Origin: CAYFWF01 sp964346815
GTDB taxonomy: Bacteria; Acidobacteriota; Aminicenantia; Aminicenantales; Aminicenantaceae
NCBI GenBank assembly: GCA_964346815.1
Contig: CAYFWF010000003.1
Coordinates: forward strand, 1-64,000
Length of the DNA stretch: 64,000 bases
Direction of reading: 5' to 3'
Shown: positions 25,323 to 34,601 of the stretch, piece by piece
Position numbering within the stretch: position 1 is the first letter of the stretch
Layout: each line of letters opens with the position of its first letter
Notes under the pieces: generated by a model
What the model was told of the DNA's origin: nothing
What the model saw: the letters and a program-made list of their open reading frames with translations, nothing else
Database searches by the model: none
Position numbers and translations under genes: made by a program

Positions 25323-27725
25323 TCACAACTGGAATTCTTTCGATCCTTCCGGCTGGAGTTCGTAGACCTTGTCCTTGAAGCCGATTTGAATGGGCAGGGC
25401 GGCTGCCTTGATGGAATCGATATTCATCCTCTCCTGTCCGATCTCGATGTGAAGCGTGTGATCGCGGTAGCGGATGGTCATTCGGATGCTGGTTAATTTC
25501 TCAGGCAGCATAGGATTGAACCAGAGCACATCTTTGCTGGTCCTGATATCCGTGTAGCAGCGCTGGATCAGATCGACTGCTCCGGCCATGGCACCCAGAT
25601 GGATCCCCTCTGGAGTGGTGCCTCCTTGAATATCGGCCACATCGCTCTTCAGTGCTTCATTGAAAAGTTCCCACGAACGTGGTCTGTCCGAACGGGCCAG
25701 CACCCACGAATGGACCACCCGGCTCAAGGTGGATCCGTGAGAAGTCCTATCCAGATAATATTCGATGTTTTTGGGAATGGTGTCGTCCTCGAAAGCATAT
25801 CCCAGTTTTTCGAAAATCTCTTTCAGCTCCTCTGCCGAGAAGAGATAAAAAAGCATCAGCACATCGGCCTGTTTGGAGGCTTTGTAGTTGTTGGGGGTAT
25901 CATCCTCTGCTTCCAGAATCCTGTCCAGCCGCTGGATATCGTCGTACTTCTTCCTATAGCCTTCCCAGTCGAATTCTTTCAGCCGGTCATATCCTTGGAA
26001 CTGGCTGATGATCCCCTCATCATGGAGGACCACTCTCATCTTTTTGGTGACGACCTTCCACTTCTCGATTTCCCCCGGCCGGAGCCCGATGGCTTCGCAA
26101 AGCTCGGTCCGGCGGTCTTCTGCCAGAAGATCCAGAAGTTCCAGCGCCCGGCTCACCACCCAAACAGCCATGATGTTGGTGTAAGCATTGTTGTCCAGAC
26201 CGGGCCTTTCAGAATCGGGATAGCTGTCGTGGTATTCATCCGGACCCATGACACCCAGTATTTCGTACCGGTCGTGCTCTGAGTTATAGGTGGCGATGCT
26301 TCCCCAGAACCTGGCAATTTCCAAAAACATCTCAGCCCCATAAAACGAGAGAAATTCCATATCATTGGTAACCTGGTAGTAATGCCAGACGTTGTAAGCG
26401 ATGGCTGCATTGACATGCCGCTGGAGGCGGGAATTGTCGAGGATCCACCGCCCGGATTTGGGGTTGAGGTGGATCTTCTGGCTTTCCTCTCGTCCGTTGC
26501 TCCCGCTCTGCCAGGGGTACATGGCGCCTTTATATCCCTCCTGCCGGGCCGCTTCCCTGGCTTCGTTCAACCGGCGGTAGCGGTACATCAGCAAAGCGCG
26601 GGTGATCTCGGGAATCCGCAGGTTGATCAGCGGGAAGATGAACAGCTCGTCCCAGAAGATGTGACCCCGGTAAGCCTCCCCATGCCAGCCCCGGGATGGG
26701 ACGCCCACATCCATATCCATGGTGTGGTAGGAAGACGTCTGGAGCATATGAAAGGTATACAGGTTGAGGATGAGTTCCTGATCGTCGTGGCTCGAACCAC
26801 CTGTCCAATCCAGTTCGATCCGGAAACGCTCCCAGAGGTGTTTCCAGGACAGCTTGTGTGACCTGAGAAGGTCATCGAAGGATCCGGCTCTCTGGACCTT
26901 TTTTTCCGATTCCAGACTGCATTCGGAGATCGCCTTATCCCGGGAGGTGTGAAGAGAGATCACTTTTTCCGCGGAAAGAGATTTCCCCTCTTCTAAATTC
27001 GCTGTAAAATGGTGGCAGATATATCCTTTTTTTTCCGTGGTCCTGGGAACAACCGAGAGAAGCTTGCCGTCAGAATACAACCTGGTCCGGGCAGAAATGG
27101 CGATCCTCAGTTCCGACTGGTTGGTTTGAGTCTTTAAGTTTATGAGTTCTCCGGAGGCTCTGGTCTCCAGAGACTCCAGATGCTTGGAATTGAGCGCCTT
27201 GTATCTCTCCACTCCGGCGTTGACAATTCGTCCATCCAGCGCTGCGCTGATCTCGATTGGTCCGGACCAGTTTTCTGCGGTCAGCTCCATTTTCTGGGCC
27301 GCCAGGTGAGGGTTGCCCATATGGACCAGCCTGTGGTTGACCAGGGTAGTTTCTCTTCCTTTGGAGTCCTTGAATCGCACTTTCCGGACGAGCACCCCTT
27401 CTTTCAGATTCAATTCCTGGCGGAAGGAAAGGATTTTTACGTCCTGAAGGTCGAACCATTTTCCTCCTTTGGGACGGAAGGTGAGGGGAAGCCAGTTGGG
27501 AAGGTTGACCAGATCTTCGTTTTCGATCACCTTGCCTGCGATCCTGGTTTTGAGACGGTTGTATCCTCCGGCCAGGTAAGTCCCCGGGTAATGGACATCA
27601 TCTGCCTGGGATTCCGCACCAGCTCCCCTGGTGGCAAAATACCCGTTTCCCAGGGTACAGAGAGCTTCCCGAAGGTCTTCTTCCTCGGGATCGAATCCTT
27701 CATAGACAAAATGCCAGGAATCCAT
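25323..27725 (-). CDS. Glycoside hydrolase family 65 disaccharide phosphorylase (probably trehalose-type)
   Basis: An 800-aa GH65 enzyme. The N-terminal domain starts WHFVYEGFDPEEEDLREALCTLGNGYFATRG; the (alpha/alpha)6 catalytic domain contains the general acid Glu497 in GVMGPDEYHDSY, and the phosphate-loop region HGSTLSRVVHSW follows. GH65 phosphorylases split maltose, trehalose or kojibiose to beta-glucose 1-phosphate. The upstream gene, overlapping by one base (TGATG), encodes a beta-phosphoglucomutase-like domain and a trehalose-phosphatase domain, which favours trehalose as substrate (inference). The ATG at 27725 follows AAAGGAG. The set HAD, TPP, GH65 matches the domain order I recall for mycobacterial OtsB1, here split into two genes. 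Confidence 0.88.
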   Translation of the reverse strand: MDSWHFVYEGFDPEEEDLREALCTLGNGYFATRGAGAESQADDVHYPGTYLAGGYNRLKTRIAGKVIENEDLVNLPNWLPLTFRPKGGKWFDLQDVKILSFRQELNLKEGVLVRKVRFKDSKGRETTLVNHRLVHMGNPHLAAQKMELTAENWSGPIEISAALDGRIVNAGVERYKALNSKHLESLETRASGELINLKTQTNQSELRIAISARTRLYSDGKLLSVVPRTTEKKGYICHHFTANLEEGKSLSAEKVISLHTSRDKAISECSLESEKKVQRAGSFDDLLRSHKLSWKHLWERFRIELDWTGGSSHDDQELILNLYTFHMLQTSSYHTMDMDVGVPSRGWHGEAYRGHIFWDELFIFPLINLRIPEITRALLMYRYRRLNEAREAARQEGYKGAMYPWQSGSNGREESQKIHLNPKSGRWILDNSRLQRHVNAAIAYNVWHYYQVTNDMEFLSFYGAEMFLEIARFWGSIATYNSEHDRYEILGVMGPDEYHDSYPDSERPGLDNNAYTNIMAVWVVSRALELLDLLAEDRRTELCEAIGLRPGEIEKWKVVTKKMRVVLHDEGIISQFQGYDRLKEFDWEGYRKKYDDIQRLDRILEAEDDTPNNYKASKQADVLMLFYLFSAEELKEIFEKLGYAFEDDTIPKNIEYYLDRTSHGSTLSRVVHSWVLARSDRPRSWELFNEALKSDVADIQGGTTPEGIHLGAMAGAVDLIQRCYTDIRTSKDVLWFNPMLPEKLTSIRMTIRYRDHTLHIEIGQERMNIDSIKAAALPIQIGFKDKVYELQPEGSKEFQL

Positions 27726-29362
27726 CACTTGTCTCCTTTCACCATGGATCCGAGCTCCTGGAGAAAGAGCCGGACCTCTTCGGGATCTCTCAAGCGGTAC
27801 AGGGCTGCAGAAGCGCGGCCGTTCTCTCCCACCACGATTCCGATGCCTTTATCGGTAAGAACCTCGAAGGCATCCTCATCGGTGATATCATCACCGATGT
27901 AAGCGGGAAGGACTTCCGGGGTGTCCAGGTGAAACGCCTCCAGAAGCCAGAGGAGCGCCTTTCCTTTATTCCAATCCAGGTCTGGCTGAATTTCAAAGAC
28001 CTTCTTTCCACCGGACTTCCGAAGATCGGGAAATTCGGCCACCACCTCATCCACGATCCTTGCGATTTCGGGTTCCTCTTCAGGAGAAACTTCCCGAAAA
28101 TGGACGGCAAATGAAAATTTTTTGCTCTCCACATGGGCTCCCTCGATGGTTTTCAACCTGGTTGTTATTTCCTGCTCAGCTTTTTCGAGTTGAGGCCGGA
28201 AATCCTCTCCCTTTTTGTACTCCAGATGCTTTCCCTCTGGACCCGTGATGTCGAATCCGTGGCTTCCGGCATAGCACAGAGTGGGGATGCCGACGAGCTT
28301 TCTTACGTCGGTCAGGTCCCTTCCGCTGATTATGGCAACAAAGAAATTATCTGCTGCATCCTTTACCGTATCCCTCATCTCTTCGGAAAGAACAGCCATT
28401 TCCGGACGCCTGACGATGGGAGTCAAAGTCCCGTCATAATCCAGGAAAAGAGCCAGACGTTTGTCCTTGAGTCGAGACTTGATTTCGGGAAGGTTTTCAA
28501 GAGCTGAAGGGAGTTTTTCTATTTGGATGTGTTTTTCTCCCTCTGGGGAGTTCAGGACGATTTGAGAGAAATCTTCGATCACCGCATCAGCTCCTTCTTT
28601 TTCCAGAGATGAAGCATTGTTCTTCCTTGCCACACCGATCACCCATCCGAACCCGCCCTGCTTTCCGGCCTGAATACCGGAAAGGGCGTCCTCGAAGACC
28701 ATCGATCGTTCCGGCTCCACGTTCAGTCTATGGGCCGCTTCCAGGAAGATGTCCGGGTCAGGTTTTCCTTTGAGATCGTAATCATCCAGATCATTTCCGT
28801 CAACTTTTACATCGAAGAGCCCGGTGAGACCCGCGGATTCCAGAATGATGGGGCAGTTTTTGCTGGAGGAAACCACGGCTGTCTTGATCTCTTTTTTCCT
28901 GAGTAAATGGATAAATTCTACTGCTGCGGGATATGTATCCACTCCCTGCTCCCGGATTTTTTGCCGGAACAACTGGTTTTTCCTGTTTCCCAGCCCGCAG
29001 ATGGTCTCTTTATCCGGTGCGTCCTCCGGGGATCCGTAAGGCAGCAAGATTCCCCTGGATTCGAGAAAGCTTTCTACCCCGCCGTAGCGGGGCTTCCCGT
29101 CCACATATCGGCTGTAGTCTGTTTCAATGTCAAAGGGCTTCATCTGGTCGTGTCCGGCGTTATGAGCCCTCAAATATTCATCGAACATCTCTTTCCAGGC
29201 AGAGGCATGAATCCTGGCGGTCTGGGTGATCACACCGTCCAGATCGAATATGCCTGCCTGGATGCGGGAAGAGAGAATGATCACTTTCCCTCGTTCTTCC
29301 TGCCAGTGGTCCATGGGATCTCTTTTCACTATTTTTGACTCTGTTTTTCTCTTGATTCTCAC
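27725..29362 (-). CDS. HAD (beta-phosphoglucomutase-like) / trehalose-6-phosphatase fusion
   Basis: A 545-aa two-domain protein. Residues about 35-270 are a HAD hydrolase of the beta-phosphoglucomutase type: nucleophile motif FDLDGVIT (Asp40, Asp42), AVVSSSKNC, and KPDPDIFLEAA. Residues about 290-545 are trehalose-phosphatase, with LDYDGTLTP (Asp308, Asp310), IISGRDL and YIGDDITDEDAFE. The first domain could convert beta-glucose 1-phosphate from the downstream GH65 enzyme to glucose 6-phosphate; the second dephosphorylates trehalose 6-phosphate. The start is GTG with GGAGG 10 bases upstream. No sigma-54 element is seen upstream. Confidence 0.9.
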   Translation of the reverse strand: MRIKRKTESKIVKRDPMDHWQEERGKVIILSSRIQAGIFDLDGVITQTARIHASAWKEMFDEYLRAHNAGHDQMKPFDIETDYSRYVDGKPRYGGVESFLESRGILLPYGSPEDAPDKETICGLGNRKNQLFRQKIREQGVDTYPAAVEFIHLLRKKEIKTAVVSSSKNCPIILESAGLTGLFDVKVDGNDLDDYDLKGKPDPDIFLEAAHRLNVEPERSMVFEDALSGIQAGKQGGFGWVIGVARKNNASSLEKEGADAVIEDFSQIVLNSPEGEKHIQIEKLPSALENLPEIKSRLKDKRLALFLDYDGTLTPIVRRPEMAVLSEEMRDTVKDAADNFFVAIISGRDLTDVRKLVGIPTLCYAGSHGFDITGPEGKHLEYKKGEDFRPQLEKAEQEITTRLKTIEGAHVESKKFSFAVHFREVSPEEEPEIARIVDEVVAEFPDLRKSGGKKVFEIQPDLDWNKGKALLWLLEAFHLDTPEVLPAYIGDDITDEDAFEVLTDKGIGIVVGENGRASAALYRLRDPEEVRLFLQELGSMVKGDK

Positions 29363-29555
29363 GCTGGAACTTCCTCCAAACCAAAATAAATTTTAATCAA
29401 TCTGGATGTTATCCTTTCCAGGATGCCAGGATTACGTTTTGCACCATCCGAACAGGATATAACATGCGCCATCGGATTTCCAGTCCATCCTCTGATTTTC
29501 CGATTTTTTCACTCGAGCGCCGGTCAAAACATTCTTTCTTGTGGATGGGTCTAGG

Positions 29556-29876
29556 TCATCTCCCTGCCTGCCTGGAAGCGGTCAACAGTTCTTTCATCCG
29601 TTCATATCCGGATTTCAATTCTTCTTTGATTCGGGAGGCTTCCCAGGAAGTTATGATTTTTGATTCTTCATAGGCTGCCACTGCTGAATCGACCACGGTT
29701 TCATAAGTTTCTCTTGTGATATCCTTGATTTCTCCCATATTCTCAAGGATGGTGTCTTTCATCTCGAAGTAATATCTTCTCATGGATTCCCGCGCTTTCC
29801 TACCCGATTTCGGGGCATACAGGATTCCGGCAACGGCTCCGACTATTGCTCCCAATAAAAAATATCGTGAACTCAT
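29556..29876 (-). CDS. YtxH-domain stress protein (copy 2)
   Basis: A 106-aa paralogue of the protein at 10755-11075, the same length after start correction. It has one N-terminal transmembrane segment (YFLLGAIVGAVAGILYAPKSG), then a helical tail with ESMRRYYFEMKDTILENMGE and EELKSGYERMKELL. I chose the ATG at 29876, since GGAAGGAGG precedes it by 7 bases; the open frame upstream is not conserved. A sigma-54-type promoter ends 27 bp upstream. Confidence 0.87.
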   Translation of the reverse strand: MSSRYFLLGAIVGAVAGILYAPKSGRKARESMRRYYFEMKDTILENMGEIKDITRETYETVVDSAVAAYEESKIITSWEASRIKEELKSGYERMKELLTASRQAGR

Positions 29877-29903
29877 CGAAGGCCTCCTTCCGTATATCGA
29901 ATG

Positions 29904-29919
29904 TGCAAATACCATGCCA
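29904..29919 (-). promoter_or_regulatory. Sigma-54 (-24/-12) promoter
   Basis: TGGCATGGTATTTGCA, one base different from the element before the other YtxH gene, ending 27 bp before the start at 29876. Confidence 0.78.
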
Positions 29920-30049
29920 AATTGGAGAACTGAAATCGTGCAGATACGCCCGAGCATTGAAACAGCCGAACTCAAGAAGACGTGGAGGCGTTAGCTCACT
30001 TTCGATAAGCATTCAAGGATGTGCGGATGGATTATGGGGCTTTCGGAAG

Positions 30050-30078
30050 TTGACATTCAGTGAAGGCTATAATATAGT
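30050..30078 (+). promoter_or_regulatory. Sigma-70-type promoter TTGACA-N17-TATAGT
   Basis: A perfect -35 and near-perfect -10 at the optimal 17-bp spacing, about 55 bp upstream of the histidine kinase gene. It suggests that the two-component cluster has housekeeping expression while its presumed targets use sigma-54. Confidence 0.65.
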
Positions 30079-30134
30079 TTTGGACAACAAACAGCACATT
30101 TTGAACTCAGGATTGATAGTAAAGGAGAGGGAAA

Positions 30135-31487
30135 ATGGGGGCCGCCGGAAAGAAGAAAAAAATCAAAAAAACGAGTGATGCCTCAGAACAGAAAAAATCC
30201 CTCCAGAAAAAGAGCCCAAAGCCGAAAAGGGGGAAAATAGCTTTTAAAAAAAAAGAAGATTTTCCAGTCGCGGGCAGAGTGGAATCGGCAGACGGGATGA
30301 AGGCCCACCAGGAATTTATATCCCAGGTGCCCCCTGACTCTGGGATGGCTCTTGCTCATCAGGCCTTGAGGAAGAGCGAAGAGAAATTCCGCACCCTTGC
30401 AGAACATGCTCCCGATATCATAGCCCGGTTCGACAGAGACTGCCGTCATCTGTATATCAATTCCCGGATAGAGGAGGCTTTAGGCATTTCCAGAGAAAAC
30501 ATATTAGGAAAAACACAGCGCGAACTTGGATATCCTGAAAATTTGGTGCGTTTCTGGAATAAAAAAATCAGCGAGGTTTTTTCCAAAAAAAAGGAAATAA
30601 ACATCCAATATGAGGTTTCCACCCCAACCGGAGAAAAATATTTCGAATCCTCCCTGGTCCCGGAATTGAATGATCGAGGTGAGGTGGAAACTGTCCTGGG
30701 CCTTTCCCGGGATATCACCCATTTCAAGGAGACCGAGCAGAAGATCAACCAACTGAACACCAGATTGGAGGAACAGACCCGAGAATTGAAGAAGGCTAAC
30801 GATGAACTGAAATCCTTTACTTATTCGGTTTCCCACGATTTGAGGGCGCCCCTGCGGAGTATCACAGGTTTCATCGAGGCCCTCAAGGAGGATTATTCTC
30901 GAAGCTGGCCAAGTGAAGCCAAGGATTACCTCCGGAGAATAGACCGAGCCTCATTCAGGATGGCCCAGCTCATCGATTCCCTGCTGGTGCTTTCTCGAGT
31001 AACCCAGGAGGAAATCAAGGTCGATTGGATCGATCTGAGCCGTATGGCCAGAGAATTTTGTTCGGAGCTCCGGAATTCCCAGCCGGAAAGAAAAGTCGAA
31101 TTCGTGATCCAGGATGGACTCCGCATTCTGGGAGATCCTCGATTGATGGATATCGCTGTGCAGAATCTTTTCAGTAATGCCTGGAAATTCACCCTGGACT
31201 GCTCCCCGGCCAAGATCGAATTCGGAGTTCAGAAGGAAAAGGATAAGAAGGTCTTTTTTATCAAAGACAATGGGGCGGGATTCGACATGACCTATGCCGA
31301 TAAGCTTTTTGTGCCTTTCCAGAGGCTTCACAGTATGAGCGAATTTCCAGGTGCCGGGATAGGGCTAGCTACGGTGCAGAGGATCATCCGGAAGCATAAC
31401 GGCACAATCTGGGCAGAGGCCGAAGAAGGAAAGGGGGCTACCTTTTATTTCCACACAAAGGTAAGGGAAAATGAAAATGACGGATGA
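30135..31487 (+). CDS. PAS-domain sensor histidine kinase
   Basis: A 450-aa soluble sensor kinase with no transmembrane helix. A very Lys-rich N-terminus (1-45) is followed by one PAS domain (about 80-195), a coiled-coil, a HisKA domain with phospho-acceptor His234 in SVSHDLRAPL, and a HATPase domain (NLFSNAWKFT, DNGAGFD, GAGIGLATV). This is the cytoplasmic PAS-kinase layout common with Rcp1-like receivers, and such a receiver is the next gene, overlapping by 17 bases. The ATG follows AAAGGAGAGG. The signal is unknown; a sigma-70-type promoter lies upstream. Confidence 0.9.
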   Translation: MGAAGKKKKIKKTSDASEQKKSLQKKSPKPKRGKIAFKKKEDFPVAGRVESADGMKAHQEFISQVPPDSGMALAHQALRKSEEKFRTLAEHAPDIIARFDRDCRHLYINSRIEEALGISRENILGKTQRELGYPENLVRFWNKKISEVFSKKKEINIQYEVSTPTGEKYFESSLVPELNDRGEVETVLGLSRDITHFKETEQKINQLNTRLEEQTRELKKANDELKSFTYSVSHDLRAPLRSITGFIEALKEDYSRSWPSEAKDYLRRIDRASFRMAQLIDSLLVLSRVTQEEIKVDWIDLSRMAREFCSELRNSQPERKVEFVIQDGLRILGDPRLMDIAVQNLFSNAWKFTLDCSPAKIEFGVQKEKDKKVFFIKDNGAGFDMTYADKLFVPFQRLHSMSEFPGAGIGLATVQRIIRKHNGTIWAEAEEGKGATFYFHTKVRENENDG

Positions 31488-31911
31488 GAATATCATTTTA
31501 TTGGCTGAAGACAATTCCGATGACATCGGGCTGATCAGAAGGCAGTTCGAGAAGAGCAGGATCGAGAACCAACTTATGGTGATTCAGGGCGGGAAGGAGG
31601 TATTGGAGTATTTGTTCCGCCGAGGAGCTTATAAAGACCGCAAATACAGCCTGCCCTCCCTTATCCTGCTGAGCCTGAATCTGCCCAAATTGGGCGGCGT
31701 GGAGGTTTTGGAAAAGATCCGCCAGGACCGGCTGACGTCTTCCATCCCGGTTCTCGTGCTCATTTCCCATGAGAGCGAGAAAACACTGGTGGAAGAACAG
31801 GGCCTGAACGTGGAGGGATATATCCAGAAGCCTCTCGGTATGGCAAAATTGAAGGAAGCCGTGGAAAAGTTGGATTTTTCCTGGACTTTCGGACCTGAAA
31901 AAATGGAATGA
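31471..31911 (+). CDS. Rcp1-like single-domain receiver lacking the phospho-acceptor Asp
   Basis: A 146-aa stand-alone receiver. The acidic pocket is present (LLAEDNSDD), as are the conserved Ser in VLVLISHESE and Lys in GYIQKPLG. At the position of the phosphorylated Asp, normally LLDLNLP, the sequence reads LLSLNLPKLGG with Ser68. That residue number equals Asp68 of cyanobacterial Rcp1. The protein therefore probably cannot be phosphorylated in the normal way and may act as a binding or decoy partner. It overlaps the kinase before it and the hybrid kinase after it (ATGA), so it is surely co-expressed. The frame is intact, so this is not simple decay. Confidence 0.88.
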   Translation: MKMTDENIILLAEDNSDDIGLIRRQFEKSRIENQLMVIQGGKEVLEYLFRRGAYKDRKYSLPSLILLSLNLPKLGGVEVLEKIRQDRLTSSIPVLVLISHESEKTLVEEQGLNVEGYIQKPLGMAKLKEAVEKLDFSWTFGPEKME

Positions 31912-34592
31912 TGATGATTTTACTCAAAAAACACCTGAAGATCCTTGCAGTAGAAGACTCGGAGGACGATGCTGATCTGATCGCGAGAAAGCTGCAAAAG
32001 GAGGGCTACGGGTTCGATTTTAAGAGGGTCGATAACGAAAAGGATTTGAAAAAGAGCCTTGGGGAAAAAGACTGGGATCTGATCATTTCCGATTATATCC
32101 TGCCCCGTTTTTCCGGAAAGGAGGCTCTGAAGCTGGCAAGAGATGCCAAAGGGGATATCCCTTTTATCATGGTTTCCGGGAAAATAGGGGAAGAAAAAGC
32201 CGTGGAGATGCTCAAAGAGGGGGCCAGCGACTTCGTGATGAAGGATAACCTGTCCCGCCTTCCGTTTGCGGTCGACCGGGCTCTGGCTGATGCTCGATTC
32301 CACAGAGAAAAACAAAGGACAGAGGACGAACTCAGAAAAGTGGTCAGCCGGTACCATATGCTGGCTGAGAACATCTCGGATATCATATGGACCTTGGATA
32401 CAAACAAAAGATTCACCTTTGTCAGCCCTTCGGTCTTTAAAGTCACCGGTTATGGTGTTGAAGAAATTTTGGCCAAGGGGTTGGATGAACTTTTAAAACC
32501 AGAATATCATAAAACTGCCTTGAAGGCCATCGATCAGGCTTTGGCTTCTTTCGAGATTGAAAAAAGCGAGCTGCCAGCAATGGATACGTTCGATGCAGAG
32601 CTGATTTGTAAGGACGGTTCCATTATCTGGACTGAATCCAAGGTGTCGCTTCTAATAGGACCGGGAAAAAAACTGTTGGGATTTTTGGGAGTCACCCGCG
32701 ATGCCTCTGAACGAAAGCAGAACGAGCAATTGCTGAGGGAATCCGAAGGCCGGTTACGGCTGATTTTGGACCATACTCCGGATGCGGTTTGGACTGCGGA
32801 TTGCAAGGGAAGGATTACTTTCATCAACAGGGGTTTTGTTCGACAAGGGGTGGAAGACTTTGTCGGGACCAATTTTTTGGACTGGATCGTGGAGCCATAT
32901 AGATCCAGAGCGAAAAGACTATTTGACCGAGCATGGGCTGTCGGAGAGACTGCAAGTCTGGAAGTGATGGATAAAAATTCGCATTGGTGGTATGCCCGCT
33001 TGAACCCCATGAAGAGCGGGGACAAGGTGGATCAGATCCTGTTCATTTCCAGCGATATCACGGACAGCAAAAAAAAAGAACAAGAGCGGCTGAGCCTGGC
33101 AAGAGCGATCGAACAGATGGAGGAAGGGATCATCATCACCGATGCCGATAGGGGAGTGCGTTTCATCAATGAGGCTTTCGAGGAATCCAGCGGGTTCAAG
33201 GCAGCGGAAATCATCGGAAAACCTATCGATATAATTTGGAAGGAAGAAAGGGATAAGAGATTATCGGAGAACCAAAAAGAAGTTTTTTACCGGGCTGAAT
33301 CATGGAAGGGAAGGCTGACCAGATGTAGAAAGAACGGGCCGCGGTATGAAGCGGAGATTCTTGTTTCTCCTCTCCGGGACAGGCAGGGACAAGTCACCCA
33401 TTACATTATCATCGAGCGGGATATCACCGAAGAAATAGAATTAGAACAGCAGGTCCAAAGGATGCAGAAAATGGAAGCATTGGGGACTTTGGCTGGGGGG
33501 ATTGCCCATGATTTCAACAATATTCTCATGCCCATAATCATCAATACAGAGCTTCTTCTCTACGAAACTGCCAAGGAAAATCCCACCCATCTTCTTCTTA
33601 AACAAACCTTAGAGGCTGCCAATAGGGGCAAAGATCTGGTGAAACAAATCCTTACCTACAGCCGCAAAAGCGATGTGGAAAAAAGACCTATGGATATGGT
33701 CCAGACAATCAAAGAAATCCTCAGATTCCTTCGAGCTTCTCTGCCCTCCAATATCGAGATTCACCAATCCTCTAGTGTCGATATGTATACAGTGGATGCC
33801 GATGCCGTTCAAATTCAGCAGGTATTGATGAACGTCTTTAAAAATGCGTCTGATTCTATCGGATCTCATGACGGCAGAATTGAGGTCCATTTGAAGGAAT
33901 TGGAGGTTGCACCTGATAACCTGAAACTTTATCCTGACCTTAAATCCGGATCATATTTGAACATCTCCATACGAGACACTGGATGCGGTATGGACAGGGA
34001 AACCGCAGAAAAGATTTTTAATCCTTTTTTCACCACCAAGAAACCGGGAGAAGGAACAGGAATGGGATTGTCGGTGGCCCAGAGCATCGTAAAAAAACAT
34101 CAGGGCAGTATCACATTCTCCAGCGAGCCGGAAAAGGGAACCGCTTTTCAAATCTTTCTGCCCAAATCAAAGGCCATCCGCCAGTCCCAAGGAGATATTG
34201 ATGATTCCATCCCAGGTGGAAAAGAGCGCATCCTTTTGGTTGAAGACGAGAAGGCGGTGATTCTGAGCTTGAAGAGGATGCTGGAAAGCCTGGGGTACCA
34301 AGTGACAGAAATGACCAGCCCCATGGAAGCAGTAAAGAGGGTCTGTGAGCAGAACAAATCCTTCGATCTGGTTATTACAGATCAGACTATGCCCGAGATG
34401 AGCGGAATGGATCTGGCTCAGGAGCTCAAGCAAAGCGGCTCTGACATCCCTATCATCCTGATGACCGGTTTCAATGAATCGGTAAATCATGAAAACACTA
34501 GAGATGCAAGCATAAGGGATTTGATGATGAAACCTATCAACTCCAGAGACATGGCACAGGCCATCCGACGAGTTCTCGATAGAGTGGTTTAA
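31908..34592 (+). CDS. Hybrid sensor kinase: REC-PAS-PAS-PAS-HisKA-HATPase-REC
   Basis: An 894-aa soluble hybrid kinase. Domain order: receiver (Asp62 in IISDYILP), three PAS domains at about 140-275, 278-395 and 400-515, HisKA with His534 in GGIAHDFNN, HATPase (NVFKNASDS, RDTGCGMD, GTGMGLSVAQ) and a C-terminal receiver (Asp825 in VITDQTMPEMSG). It may collect input from several PAS ligands and pass phosphate to the sigma-54 activator encoded 9 bases downstream. The start overlaps the upstream receiver stop as ATGA. The signal cannot be told from the sequence. Confidence 0.92.
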   Translation: MMMILLKKHLKILAVEDSEDDADLIARKLQKEGYGFDFKRVDNEKDLKKSLGEKDWDLIISDYILPRFSGKEALKLARDAKGDIPFIMVSGKIGEEKAVEMLKEGASDFVMKDNLSRLPFAVDRALADARFHREKQRTEDELRKVVSRYHMLAENISDIIWTLDTNKRFTFVSPSVFKVTGYGVEEILAKGLDELLKPEYHKTALKAIDQALASFEIEKSELPAMDTFDAELICKDGSIIWTESKVSLLIGPGKKLLGFLGVTRDASERKQNEQLLRESEGRLRLILDHTPDAVWTADCKGRITFINRGFVRQGVEDFVGTNFLDWIVEPYRSRAKRLFDRAWAVGETASLEVMDKNSHWWYARLNPMKSGDKVDQILFISSDITDSKKKEQERLSLARAIEQMEEGIIITDADRGVRFINEAFEESSGFKAAEIIGKPIDIIWKEERDKRLSENQKEVFYRAESWKGRLTRCRKNGPRYEAEILVSPLRDRQGQVTHYIIIERDITEEIELEQQVQRMQKMEALGTLAGGIAHDFNNILMPIIINTELLLYETAKENPTHLLLKQTLEAANRGKDLVKQILTYSRKSDVEKRPMDMVQTIKEILRFLRASLPSNIEIHQSSSVDMYTVDADAVQIQQVLMNVFKNASDSIGSHDGRIEVHLKELEVAPDNLKLYPDLKSGSYLNISIRDTGCGMDRETAEKIFNPFFTTKKPGEGTGMGLSVAQSIVKKHQGSITFSSEPEKGTAFQIFLPKSKAIRQSQGDIDDSIPGGKERILLVEDEKAVILSLKRMLESLGYQVTEMTSPMEAVKRVCEQNKSFDLVITDQTMPEMSGMDLAQELKQSGSDIPIILMTGFNESVNHENTRDASIRDLMMKPINSRDMAQAIRRVLDRVV

Positions 34593-34601
34593 AAAAAATC
34601 C

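Noticed and set aside
29428..29450. TGGCATCC on the minus strand upstream of the HAD/TPP gene
   Set aside because: The -24 block is present, but no TTGC-like -12 block occurs at the required spacing.
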